Source of the DNA: Hysterangium stoloniferum
Taxonomy: Eukaryota > Basidiomycota > Agaricomycetes > Hysterangiales > Hysterangiaceae
Direction of reading: 5' to 3'
Length of the DNA: 64,000 nt
Assembly (NCBI GenBank): GCA_015178975.1
Contig: WHVD01000126.1
Span: 62,001 to 126,000 of the forward strand
Under the pieces are notes generated by a model. The model did no database searches. It had not been told where the DNA came from and saw nothing but the letters and a program-made list of their open reading frames with translations. A program made the position numbers and the translations under genes. Shown in pieces: positions 36,278-48,260 of the stretch (position 1 is its first letter; the number at the start of each line of letters is the position of its first letter).

Positions 36278-37312
36278 AACATACAAGCTTAAATTTCAAT
36301 AATATTCAATTTAACTTTTTTTGACATTCCTTTGACTTTCTGACCCAATTTCTGACTCAACTTCTGACTCAACTATTCTTCAATAATCTTGAATATCTTC
36401 AACTTGTCTCAGTTTGATGTCATTGATGATTTCACTTTGATATCATATTATCATCATAGGTAAATGATATATAGTATAAAAGGGCAATGGTAGGAACAAA
36501 GGAAGTCAGTCAGAAAACCTGTACAATAATTATATTATTTACTGTATTACATAATCATTGAACTTTTCTGAGACCTTCTTCAACTTAATTATTCATGAGC
36601 TTCTGTGTCCTATCTTTGCTTTACACTTTATCAACAGGATGAATTAATATTTCATTGAATGAGGCATCTGTACTTAATATTGTTGAATATTCTTTGATTG
36701 TTTATTCAACTTTATTAAGTAAAATCTGATTTGTGTCAGTGTTTTCTGACTTCCGACTGTTGATGAAGTATAGGACACTCTGAGCACACACCACAAATCC
36801 AATTTGTTTTATATCCTCTTCATCCATCATTCCCACAACCACATTATCTGGACTCATCATGTCAAGTGGTATTAGGACTCAATCAGCTAAAGCAATACAA
36901 TCCTGAGATTGACCAGCCATTACATCATTCAAACCTACTTTGACAATTTTCGAGAAATCTGAATCCAATTCAAATGTCAATCAAGACTTTATTGGAAAAG
37001 AGGCATGCTTCAATCTGGACAAGTCAAATCATTTATTTCTGAGAAGATTTACAAGGAATCAAAATCCAAGACTTTTCAATTCTTCTACTACACGATTATC
37101 TTCTGACTTCTTCTTTCTGACTTTCGAAGGTTACTGATTTTGGAAGATTTTGAACTTTGAGAGGATTTTGACTTTTTAAATATTTTGACTTTTTGACTTT
37201 TGAAGTTTTCTGACTATTATTATTTGACTTAATCAAAGGAAATTCAATTTGTGTCACTCATCAAGTTCAATACTCTTACTACATGCTGTAGTTGGGACAA
37301 TTCTGCCCTCAG
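36278..37312 (+). pseudogene. CpG-depleted Ty3/gypsy internal fragment
   Basis: 36660-36790 aligns with the leader region at 50240-50350, and about 36855-37110 aligns with the protease-region sequence at 52106-52325 (shared GTGGTATTAGGACTCAA and AAGCAATACAATCCTG). Where the 52-kb copy has CG, this copy mostly has TG or CA. All frames carry stops. The region between leader and protease is deleted. Confidence 0.75.
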
Positions 37313-37952
37313 TGTAAAGAGTTGTGGAAGTTCTGACCACTCTACATATATATGAAGAATATTGACTGTCTAGGTACAATACAATAATAGAGAGTATTTG
37401 CAACTAATATATTGACTATTGAAGTACAATATAGATGGTAAAATAGCTTTAGTTGACTTTAGTATCTGTAAGACAAGTAAGATGACTAATGAAGAATAGA
37501 ATTGACCTTGCAGTATGATTCTAAAGAGTAAGTTAATGAAGTAATGAGCTAAAGGGAGGGAGGATGATACAAGTAATGCAAAATACAAGTTGAAGCTGGT
37601 CATAGTTCAAGCTTTGACTATTCAGCTAGATAGTTGTTGCAAGTTCAAGTTGAAAGCCATTCAAGATGTGCCAAGATGATACCCCAGTCACGACTTACAG
37701 GACACTAAAAAGAGTGTCTGGGAAAGTCATGGTTATGGGGTAAAAGTGTCTGAGTTCTAACTATGCACATTAATGTACATAAAACTACAGTGTGCATACC
37801 CACAAGTGTCTATGTACCTACAGGCAGACATAGATCTTTGAACTAATGTAGTGTAAATACTACCAAATATGAGAGGTAGTAGTAGAAATAAAGGAAGAAG
37901 CATGGAAGGTAAAATATAATCAGAGATATATTTTAGGATATGTACCTCTCCA
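37313..37952 (+). mobile_element. LTR, family Y copy
   Basis: About 640 bp, TGTAAAGAG to CCTCTCCA, colinear with 17834-18839 (minus its insert) and 55688-56330. No clear target duplication, so possibly the 3' LTR of the preceding fragment. Ends differ from the consensus by one or two bases. Confidence 0.75.
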
Positions 37953-39251
37953 GTGCCCCCAGTTCAAAGAGCTATGTCAACAGAAAGGTTGAAGGATGTC
38001 AGGAACTCCTCCTCATGTGTCTTGAGTGGATCTCCCTAGCTGCAAGATAGCTCGGGCCCAACTTAGCCATTTAGTCTGAAATGAATCAATAATGTTGTCC
38101 CTCCTTGCCTTATCATTGGCATACATTGATCCCTGTAGTTTTTGAATAGAGGATACTCACTGTCCATAAACTTTTTGATGTGTTTGAATGATAGGTTTGA
38201 TATGATCGATTGGAGCCATTGTGAGTCAGGTGATGAGGGGGCTAAGGGTTTAGTAGCATCAATGAGGAGGATGAGGGGATTAGCAGTTGGGAACTGCTAG
38301 TGGATGGTCATAGTAGACTAGTGTCAGTGTTGGAATGGGGGTACTCCAGGGATTCTGGCTCTGACAATAGCTTTTCTAATAGGTCAACTAAGTCCATGAC
38401 AGTGGATATAGCTGTAGTTTGGGGGAGTACAGTGGAGTACAGTGGAGATCCACTGATAGTTATTGAAACATTGAAAGTTGGACCTTGTCGATGCTGTCCA
38501 CTAGTTGTTCCCTCTCTATGGAGTCATTGATGCACAAATAGAAATTGTCTATGTGATCAGTCAGTACAAATGACACACTATAGCTTTGTATGTGTCCCTT
38601 GAGCAGTGGTTGTTGTAGTACTGGTCCCAGCTGCACTAATACCTTCCCAATTGTGAATTGTGCAGAAGGGTAGTTGATCGACATGCACATCCAGCCTGTT
38701 GGAAGAAGACGGTCTGTGGCGGCCATGAAGTTGACAGGTGAAGGTGCCTGTGGAGGGAATGATTCCATCCTGGGCTCACAGATAGAGTCAATTGGAGGGG
38801 GATCAATGACAAGGGACTCCACATCTTGGATCAAAGCCCTCATTTTTCCTTTCACTTTCTTGCTCATTTGAAGAGGCTCCTCAGAGATCCAGATTAGGGT
38901 TGGCTACTCAATCCTCTTCCAGTTTGGAGATACTTTCTATGAAGTGGGTGATCTTCAAGCTGGCAGATTGCATTAGTTCCCCTTCCATGAGTGACTGGGG
39001 TTTCTGAACCCATTCCTTGGTACTGTGGATCAGACTAACAATTTCCCCTCTCCTTATGATGTGGGGAATCAGAGTTGGGTATAGCTCCTTTTCCTTTAGA
39101 AATGGTAGTAGTCAGGCAGTGAGCATAGTTCCATCATCATTCTATAGGACTATGCCTTCCACTATCCATTCTTCATTTCCCAAATCCCTGGTAAAGATAG
39201 GGATTACTCTGATAGATTCAGGTTCGATCGTGCAGTCCTCCAAGGCCCTTG

Positions 39252-39974
39252 TGTTAAGAACTGAAAACTGACTAATGTCGGTGGCCGACAGGGACTGATC
39301 GGAAGGACTTGGCTTCAGCTTATGTGCTGCACCCTCGCAAATATCCGTAGGGTGTCCTTAGATTTCGGGCAGGTGAAGACTAATCCTAAAGAGCTCTTTT
39401 CGGCGAGATACCGATTGGAACTGAAGGACAAGTCGAGCGTTGGGCCAAGGGGTCGGGGCCAGGAGTGGGCGAGTGCATGCAAAGGCGGATGGGGGGATTC
39501 TTAGTATGAGACTATTACAGGCGTATGAGGGTGTTCTGAGTCAATATTCTGATTGCCTAGTAACTACAACTACAGCGGGTTCATATACAAGTAACAGGCG
39601 TCTAGAAAATACTAATGGGGAGAAGGGCGGAAAATGGTATTAACAATAAGCTTGACTAGGAACGGGAAGTTTATGATTAGTTCGGAGGCCGATGATAACC
39701 AAGAGCGGGATTACAATAAAAGGAAATAGTTCAAGGACTACAAATATAGATAGACATATGTGAAACATAAGATTGAACGGATCAACATAATAAAAGGGGA
39801 CGTATCAAAGTTTGACCAGACAATACAAGTTATTTTGACATGGGTGTAAACGGAGTTTGATCTTCGCGAAAACATACGTCAGCTTCGGGGCTGATGGTTT
39901 CCGAGATGGTGACTTGAAACGTTGATAAGTGGCAATAACCTTGGGACCGATAGGGTTGCGACACGGTCGTAACA
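39252..39974 (-). mobile_element. Solo LTR (family A), inverted, TSD CCTTG
   Basis: 723 bp reverse-oriented copy: TGTTAAGAACTG at left, GGTCGTAACA at right. CCTTG flanks it at 39247-39251 and 39975-39979. Confidence 0.92.
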
Positions 39975-40377
39975 CCTTGCAACTCTTTCAGTATGCATTC
40001 CCTTGTCAGGTTTGGAGGTGAGTTCACACAATGCAGCCACTCCATTGACAAGTAGGATCTTGTTGACTGTAAAGGCCAATGGAACCAATTCTTTAGATGA
40101 GCTTGCTGGAATAAATCCTGCTCATTCAGGGAGAATTAGTCTCAACCCTAAGGGGGAGTCTTGTAGAGTTCCTATCTCGTAGTTGACATGAAAGTCCTCT
40201 CCCAGGAGTATGGGTACCATCTTTCCTCATATGACATAGGTTTCCATGTTGAAATGTAACAGAGTTCCATTATTATCACTGAGATTGACAGGGACACTGA
40301 TATATCCCAGAACCTTTGTGCTCTTGGTGAGTTGTAAAAGGCAGAGATTAAGTCCCTGCTTCAACTTAGGTTGATCC

Positions 40378-42191
40378 TGTCAGGAACCAGAAAACCCACC
40401 AGCCTCCAGCCCCCCAGACATCCTACATGCTCCCAACCCTCTATATTGTATAGTAACAACCGGAGTTCCCACTGGAGCCTGCACGTCAACTTGTTTATGC
40501 CTGACTCTCTGTACGCACCCCCTGTCTGCACCTAACCCTCTGTGTCTCATACACCAGTCCTTGGACTCCACCAGACTCTGGACTCCACCAGACTCTGGAC
40601 TCCACCAGACTCTGGACTCCACCAGACTCTGGACTCCACCAGACTCTGGACTCCACCAGACTCTGGACTCCACCAGACTCTGGACTCCACCAGACTCTGG
40701 ACTCCACCAGACTCTGGACTCCACCAGACTCTGGACTCCACCAGACTCTGGACTCCACCAGACTCTGGACTCCACCAGACTCTGGACTCCACCAGACTCT
40801 GGACTCCACCAGACTCTGGACTCCACCAGACTCTGGACTCCACCAGACTCTGGACTCCACCAGACTCTGGACTCCACCAGACTCTGGACTCCACCAGACT
40901 CTGGACTCCACCAGACTCTGGACTCCACCAGACTCTGGACTCCACCAGACTCTGGACTCCACCAGACTCTGGACTCCACCAGACTCTGGACTCCACCAGA
41001 CTCTGGACTCCACCAGACTCTGGACTCCACCAGACTCTGGACTCCACCAGACTCTGGACTCCACCAGACTCTGGACTCCACCAGACTCTGGACTCCACCA
41101 GACTCTGGACTCCACCAGACTCTGGACTCCACCAGACTCTGGACTCCACCAGACTCTGGACTCCACCAGACTCTGGACTCCACCAGACTCTGGACTCCAC
41201 CAGACTCTGGACTCCACCAGACTCTGGACTCCACCAGACTCTGGACTCCACCAGACTCTGGACTCCACCAGACTCTGGACTCCACCAGACTCTGGACTCC
41301 ACCAGACTCTGGACTCCACCAGACTCTGGACTCCACCAGACTCTGGACTCCACCCTATATACATCTGACACTCTGTGTCTTATGTACCTGTCACCAGACT
41401 CCGACCGGACTCCCAGAACCCCTCTAACAGAGCGTAGAATCCCACTCCTGTTATGATCTGTCTCTGCATCTCACACACCAGTCATTGGAAAACCCACCGG
41501 ACTCTGCTGGACCTCCTGCACATCAAACCTATCTATACCTGACACTATCTTGTGCACCAAGTCACTGGACTCCGACCAGACTTCCGGATCCCTCTAACTG
41601 AGCCCCATCTCCAGTTATGGTCTAATGACCTGTCATGATTCGTTCTCCGCTCCTGTTCTGTTCTGTCCCTAATTCCCAGTTTAGTATTTACTTGTTTCAT
41701 TTTATGTTTAATAGTTCTGCCTCTCATCAATACCGGATTTGGTATTATTACATTTCACAGTCTATATAAGTCTGCTATATTCATGTACTTAGAATCCAGT
41801 TTCAATCTCAAACAAGTTACACCCCTGACCCAGTCTCTGCTCCAGTCCCTACTCCTCTTGTCTGTCTTCATGCTCGATTCCCGGAACTCCCATGGGAACT
41901 CTGGAATCTATATCTCCTTGCATGCATTCTGTCAGTTCGAAATATGGATGCCTTAATGAGTGTATGAGGGCACAGCCTATAAGCTGAAGCCAAGTCCATC
42001 TCAGCTGTACTACCCATTCTCTGGTAACTATTCTGATACCACACTGCCTTGTACTACTAATATTCCTGGAAACTCCCTGGACCTTACCCGGGGAGTCCAA
42101 GGGACTATTACCCGGAAAGTGTGTGTTCAGAATATCGTTACTGGAGAAACATCCATGGGACTATCCATGGAGCTTTGTTCACAACTTAACA
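40378..42191 (+). mobile_element. Solo LTR (family B) with internal minisatellite, TSD GATCC
   Basis: Starts TGTCAGGAACC and ends CTTAACA; GATCC lies at 40373-40377 and 42192-42196. It carries the CAGCCTATAAGCTGAAGCC motif of family B near 41965. Its 1814 bp length is inflated by the array at 40564-41354; without it the LTR is about 1.0 kb. Confidence 0.88.
40564..41354 (+). repeat. 17-bp minisatellite, 46 perfect copies plus partial
   Basis: Unit GACTCCACCAGACTCTG. From 40564 to 41345 there are 782 bp, exactly 46 x 17, and spot checks keep the phase with no indel; a 9-bp partial unit follows. Because 17 is not divisible by three and the unit has no stop in most frames, several long spurious ORFs appear on both strands, each with a 17-residue period. 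Confidence 0.97.
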
Positions 42192-43458
42192 GATCCTCTA
42201 ACTTCCAATAGAACTCCTCCAACATGAGCAGGATGCTAGTCTAAAATAGGTATGTCACCATTAGGTAGTTTGATGGGAAGGACTGTAAGAAGAAAGGAGG
42301 AAGATCAAGGAAAGTTGCAGAATATACAAATCTAGATGTATATCCATGTTTGGTGATACTGAGACAGCAAGGAGGGGGATTGAAACTCATGTGTCTGTGA
42401 CAACTCCCACATCTGTTATGTTCCTGGTAGCTTACAGAGGGTTTCTGGAGGAACCCATGGATATTCCAGTAGGACTTGGCTTCAGCTTATAGGCTGCACC
42501 CTCACAAGATTGTGGTGTCCAATTTCAAGCAGGCAGATGGGAAACCCAGGGGGTCTGGGAGTAGTTGATAGGTTGAGTGGTTGAACAATCAATAGGTTGG
42601 GAAGGCCCATGGGCTCCGAGAGGACAATAGTGTTGTGCTTCAGAGATGAGAGGTGGGGATAGTGCAAGGTATACAGTGGCTCAAAAAATTGTTCCAATGT
42701 TTTGTTGTTTTGGAAAGATTGATTCATAATACAAAGGCCAGATATCCAAAAATCCTTAAATAATTACCCAATATAGTATAGCATCTTAGCTTGAAGTTGA
42801 CACTTAGCTTATATTATTTGAATCCAAATTGGTGGAATAATAAATACAACAAAATAATCATTCATTGGAATGATTTTTTGACCCTACATTATTTTGACAG
42901 ATAAGCTACTATTTCAGTAAAGATATATATCTAAACCACTTGTGAGAATTATAAACATGCCATGTGACTTTGTTTACATCTGTTTGACATGTTGACAGTT
43001 GGTGTTATGACCAGAATTCCCACTGGACTCCAGGCACTAACTTATATGCACCAATTGTCAGTGTACCGGAATTCCCGCTGGACTCTGTACATCAGACTTG
43101 TCTACGCTTGACTTTGTTACATTGTGTATCAGTCACTGGATTACCTGCCAGACTCCATCCCTGTCTGTTCCAACCTCGTCCCATGCATCAGTCACTGGAC
43201 CCCACTCAGAAAACCTGTCATCCCTCTAACTGAGCCCCGTTCCCATTTTAGTCAAATGACCTGTCACGATTTGGACTCCACTCCCGCTCCATTTCCCATT
43301 ATGGTTTATGATTTGTCACGATTCAGACTCTGCTCCATTCCATCCTGTTCCTAACACCAAATTTGGTGTTTACTATTCTCGTTTTATGTTTTGCTAGTTT
43401 CATTTCATTATTACTGGATTTGGTACAGTGGCTTCCAAAACTGTCCCAATGTTTTGGG

Positions 43459-43979
43459 AGGATGGTCACACTTTATTGAATATACAAAATTTTACTGAAT
43501 AATCCTCATATTTTCCAAGTGAGACTATTCTTTCTGGCCATAACAACTTATTCTATGAGTTTATATTTAATTACCTGAAATTTCATCTTTAAAATATGCA
43601 TGCCTTTTTAAAATACACACAAATGACATAGTTACACAAGATTATTTGGGTTAAACAAGATTATTTGGGTTATGACTTAATCTTTGGGTTATGATGTATT
43701 CTCTTATATACAAGCAAACTTAATATATTTCATATAATTTAAATGTAGTTGGTTTAGAGAGTTAACCAGAACTATCTGGGGTACCAATCCCCATTGTGCA
43801 ATTTATTCCAAAAGAATAATCTACAGATGATTGTTTGACTAAATTTTGTCAGATATAGGATAAATATTAATATTTTTGCATTCTTCAAAGTGATACCTAA
43901 TCAACTGAATTTGATTAAATATTAATTTTACAACAAACAATATAAATATATATACTTTAGTGGATAAATAATTTTTAAA
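43459..43979. mobile_element. 521-bp insertion in Tc1 TIR, flanked by GTTTTGGG
   Basis: GTTTTGGG occurs at 43451-43458 and 43980-43987, a possible 8-bp target duplication. The inserted sequence is AT-rich and non-coding and recurs inverted at 55541-56790, where an LTR splits it. No terminal inverted repeat was seen. Confidence 0.6.
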
Positions 43980-44282
43980 GTTTTGGGTTATCCTCCTTGG
44001 TAATTCTTGATAAATGCTTTATAACCTACCAAATAAAATTTTTAAAATAGTGAAATTATTCTCACATATACCTTAGCATACTAGCTTTGATATACCCAAA
44101 TATTACATAATATAGATGGATATTGGTGTCACAGTGAATATTTAAAAATGACCAATCATTGGGACAGTTTTGCAACCCTTTCTTTTTACACATTTCATTA
44201 TATTATATTATATTCTAGAGGGCCAGGAAAATTACAAGAAAATTCACGTGATATCTATTTGATGTTCTAATTAATATGTGAC

Positions 44283-45331
44283 ATGAAATGTCACATTTTA
44301 ACTATGATTCTTATCATGAAAGCTATTTCCCCTCTCAAAAGAGAACAAGCCATCTCCCTCCTACAAAATGGACTCTCCAATAGGAATGTAGCCTCTACAA
44401 CAGGTCTTAGCAAATATACTATCAGTAGAATTGCTCAGGAGATAGAGATAGACAAAGAAAACCTGAAAGGAGGATGTCCATCCAAGCTTTCTCCTACTGA
44501 CCAAAGGAGGATCATATATCAAATCACCTCTGGCAAACTAGATAGTGCTGTCCAGGCCACACACTACATTAATTCCATCAATAAATATCATGTCTCACCC
44601 AAAATAGTCAGAAGGACCTTGAAAAAGCATGGTTTCAAAGCTGTAGTCAATGCAAAAAGACCTTTGCTCAAGGCTCAACATAGAAAGGCCAGGTGAAGCT
44701 TTCCCCTCAAGTACCAAAACTGGACTGTGGATGATCAGAAAAAGGTCTTGTGGTCTGATGAGACCAATATCAATAATATTGGGTCAGATGGACATCAATA
44801 TGTGTTGAAGAAAGCTGGAGAACCACTTTCTGATAGGACAACCCAACTTACAGTCAAGTATGGAGGTGGAGATATCATGGTGTAGGGCTGTATGGGTTGG
44901 AATGGAGTGGGAATGCTTGCAGAGATTGAAGGAAGGATGGATTCTGCACAATATGTGGAGATCCTGGCTCAGCATTTGTCCCAGAGCATTGAAGATTTGG
45001 ATATTCCAGCAGATGAGGCCATTTTCCAGCAGGATAATAACCTAAACACATATCCAAGATGGCACAAAAATGGTTTTTTGAAAATCATATTCAGGTGTTA
45101 GACTGGACAGCACAGTCTCCTGACCTGAATCCCATAGAACATCTTTGATTCCACCTGAAGAAACAGCTCCAGAAATATCCTTCACCATTAAAGGGAGTTT
45201 AGGGGTTATAGGAGAGGGTGGAAGTGGAATGAACAAAGATTGAGCCTCAGAAGTGTCAGAAACTGATTGAAAATATGCCCAGAAGACTTGATGCTGTAAT
45301 AAAGCCTAAGGGAGGCCATACAAAGTACTAG
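44283..45331 (+). pseudogene. Tc1-like DD34E transposase pseudogene (element B)
   Basis: Reads ISPLKREQAISLLQNGLSNR, a GCPSKLSPTDQRR segment, KVLWSDETNINN (first Asp) and AIFQQDN (second Asp). Stops occur near 44694, 44883 and 45149, and a frameshift near 45040-45060 breaks the region before the catalytic Glu. The final residues before 45331 still match the family C-terminus (GGHTKY). Inactive. Confidence 0.85.
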
Positions 45332-46355
45332 AATAACAAGATATCTGATTTAAAAAGGGTGGTTGCAAAACTGTCCCAATGATTGGTCATTTTTAGATAT
45401 TCACTGTGACACCAATATCCATCTATATTATGTAATATTTGGGTATATCAAAGCTAGTATGCCAAGGTATATGTGAGAATAATTTCACTATTTTAAAAAA
45501 TTTATTTGGTGGATTATAAAGCATTTATTGAGAATTACCAAAACATTGGGACAGTTTTGGAAGCCACTTGTATGTCATTCATTCCACGGTCTATTTAGTC
45601 TGGCAGATGTTGTACATACAATCCAGTCAGAAAATTGGCTTAGATTCCCCCCAGTAATCTAATACATTTTCTGCTCTAAACTCCCACTTGAATCACACCG
45701 CTCATGCTAGTCGGAGTCCACGGGCTCTGGTGCATCTATCTCTCTTCCTATCTCAACTCACAACCTCCGACCCTGTCCATCTGCCTGAAATTGGATGACA
45801 TGATCTCACGAGGGCGCAGCCTATAAGCTGAAGCCAAGTCCTACCGGATATTCCGCAGGTTTCTCCAGAAACCCGCCATGTACATACCCTAACAGTTGGT
45901 TCAACCACTCCTTAGTCTTTAACACTACTATCAAAGCTATGTATGCTAAGTTACTGGGGTGTTCAGAGTCAATTTTCTGACTGGATTGTATGTACAAACA
46001 TTAGCTAGACTATATACATACATAGACTGTGGAAGGTATGCAATACCAAATCTGGTAATAATAAAGAGCAAAACAAGTAATCATAAAACAAGATGATTAA
46101 ATACCAAACTGGGTGACAGAACAGAACAGAAGCAGAGAATGAAACATGATAGGGCATTTCACCATAATGGGAGTGGGGCTCTGTTAGAGTGGGCAGAGTC
46201 CGGTGACTGGTGCATGAGACACAGTCTCAGTTATAGACAGGTTGATGCATGGGTCCTGGTGTGTACTCCAGTTGTAACTGTACCTTGGGTATACAATATA
46301 GAGAGTTGGGTGCATATAGAGTAGGGTCCAGATTCCAGCAGGTTTTCTGGTTCTA

Positions 46356-47204
46356 TGTTAAGGCACATGTGGAGCTTATCAAAAGGTTTCCGGAGAAACC
46401 TATGGGAAAGCCAGTAGGACTTGGCTTCAGCTTATAGGCTGCACCCTTGTGAGATTGTGTTGTCCAATTTGAGATGGGCAGATGGGAATCCCAGGGAGTC
46501 CAGGAGTGGTTGGTGGGTTGAGAGGTCAGGGAGTTGACTGTAGGAATCCCGTGGAAGCTGAGGGGTCAGGTGGAGATGAGTCAGAGGTCGAGTGATAGAT
46601 AGGTCAGAGTCATGGGCCCTGACAAGGTAAATAGCGGTGTGTTTCAAAGAGGAGATTAGAGTGGAAAATGTACTGAGATTACTGGGGAGAATCTAAGCTG
46701 ATCTTCTGACTGGATTGTATGTACAACATCTGCCAGACTATATAGACTGTGGAATGTATGTCATACCAAATCCAGTAATAATGAAATCCAAACTAGCAAA
46801 CATGAAACGAGATAAGTAAACACCAAATTTGGTGTTAGGAACAGGATGGAGTGGAGTGGAGTCTGAATCATGACAGGTCGTTAGACCATAACAGGAATGG
46901 GTGGGAGTGGAGTCTGAAACATGACAGGTCATTTGACCATAATGGGAATGGGGCTCAGTTAGAGAGCTGTCGGGGTTTCCAAGAGGAGTCTGGTGACTGG
47001 TGTGTGGGACAGGGTTGGAGATAGACAGGTGCGGGTCCTGGCAGGTATTCTGGTGACTGATACATGGAGTGACGAAGGTTGAGCATGGACAGGTCTGATA
47101 TCCGGGGTTTGGTGGGTATTCCAGTAAGCTGATAACTGGTGCGTGTAGGGTGTGGGTGCATATAAGTTAGTGCCCAGAGTCCACTGGGTTTTCTGGTCTT
47201 AACA
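46356..47204 (-). mobile_element. Solo LTR (family B), inverted, nested, TSD TTCTA
   Basis: TGTTAAGGCAC at left, GGTCTTAACA at right, TTCTA at 46351-46355 and 47205-47209; 849 bp. It interrupts the last bases of the outer LTR B. Confidence 0.9.
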
Positions 47205-48260
47205 TTCTAACAACATCACACAATGGACATGTGTAATCAATGGCATACATATCCCCTATCACATTCCCTATGCACTCATGCAGTTTCATTCCTGACAGCA
47301 CCTCCTGCACATTCTTCTCTGCCTCCAGAGCTGGGATCCATGATCAAATCATCACAGTAACTACATGACACCACACTAACTTCCACTACATAGACTGCAG
47401 CTCCTCCTCCACAGCAGGCAGAAGATGTCAGTAGTTTATATCTCAGGCTCATCTCCATCACTGATGGCACTGGCACATTTCTTAGCTTGTTGACACAGGA
47501 ATTTGAGAAGATACACAAGGACTTCCTCACATCCTTTCTAATGTGAGACTTGCACATCATCAGTTTACTGCCTTATTGAGATACAGACATTGGCATCAAG
47601 GAGGGGTGAACAAGGGGATCAGTGTCTATTATCATTGGCTCCACAACCTCCATTGGCACTGGTGAAAGGTCAGGGACATGGGTAGCAGGAGACAAGAAAT
47701 GGGTGTGAGGGTTGGATTGGTGGCTTGAGAAGACTGCCATTTTGGCATCTGATGGTCAATACAGGACATGAGGAGCTGTTGGGTGCAGGGACAGGCTGGC
47801 TGAGAAAGGATAGAGGATAGTATATAGTATGTGGAAGGCTGGAAGTGTGAATATTGATTGGAGAGAGGATGCCATGTCACAACTTTTCCCAGATTCCTGA
47901 GTTTTATCAGTCCAGGAGAGAAGACAGGCTTGGACACATTGTACAAGTATGATGGACCTGAGGATGACTCAACTTGTCAAGGAATGACCTCCCCCCTTGT
48001 CTATGACATGTGCAATACCTCACTGTCATCATATTGTAAATTCAGATATGTCCTTCTCCTCCTCCTCAACAGTAACCAGGTTCTCAACTGGTGGACTGCT
48101 ATGGTACTTGATTCATTTTTGTCTGTCACAGGCAGAGGCAGAAATATTAGTGAATGTGTACACCTGTTCTGTCATCTCAAAGATCATGCCTGTTAAGTGC
48201 CGTGTCGGGAACTTATTCTGGAACTATCAGAAAGTCACCAGGAAGTTGGGAACTATTAGA

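Larger units (their letters stand above)
43426..45570 (+). mobile_element. Tc1-like element B with about 220-bp TIRs, TA duplication
   Basis: Begins CAGTGGCTTCCAAAACTG and ends CAGTTTTGGAAGCCACTTG; TA at 43424-43425 and 45571-45572. The right TIR (about 45354-45570) pairs with the left TIR, which is 43426-43458 plus 43988-44185 because a 0.5-kb insertion splits it. The paralogous LTR at 46740-46790 shows the unoccupied TA. Confidence 0.9.
43003..45894 (+). mobile_element. Solo LTR (family B) with a Tc1 element inside, TSD GTTGG
   Basis: TGTTATGACC at start, CCCTAACA at end; GTTGG at 42998-43002 and 45895-45899. After removing the Tc1 element the LTR is about 745 bp. The undisturbed target of the Tc1 insertion can be read in the inverted sister LTR near 46760. 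Confidence 0.92.
42671..45950. mobile_element. Mariner-like fragment in outer LTR B, itself split by an LTR
   Basis: Left end TACAGTGGCTCAAAAAATTG resembles the Tc1 termini in this window; about 331 bp precede and 46 bp follow the nested LTR at 43003-45894. A matching right terminal repeat was not recognised, so the right boundary is approximate. It is non-coding and may be a MITE remnant. Confidence 0.5.
42414..47212 (-). mobile_element. Outer solo LTR (family B), inverted, TSD ACATC, with nested insertions
   Basis: Starts TGTTATGTTCC at 42414 and ends TTCTAACA at 47212; ACATC lies at 42409-42413 and 47213-47217. Its own sequence is in three pieces: 42414-42670, about 45951-46355 and 47205-47212. 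The gaps hold a mariner-like fragment with a nested LTR, and a second family B LTR. Confidence 0.85.
37953..48260 (-). pseudogene. Ty3/gypsy internal region on the minus strand, split by three LTR insertions
   Basis: Non-contiguous pieces are 37953-39251, 39975-40377, 42192-42413 and 47213-48260, brought together if three solo LTRs are ignored. On the minus strand, 40370 downward shows VLGYISVPVNL and VPILLGEDFHVNYE, typical of the protease region of Agaricomycete gypsy elements. 39250 downward shows IRVIPIFTRDL and IIRRGEIVSLI, the linker toward reverse transcriptase. Many stops are present and CpG is scarce. The X-type LTR at 48261-48730 is in the right place to be its 5' LTR. No RT domain was recognised before 37953. 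Confidence 0.6.

Noticed and set aside
40564..41354. CRISPR-like array
   Set aside because: Units are contiguous and identical with no spacers, in a eukaryotic LTR; it is a minisatellite.
40380..41456. Four or more overlapping 270-320 codon ORFs on both strands
   Set aside because: They are a by-product of the stop-free 17-bp minisatellite read in different frames; each shows the same 17-residue period and no independent start or domain.
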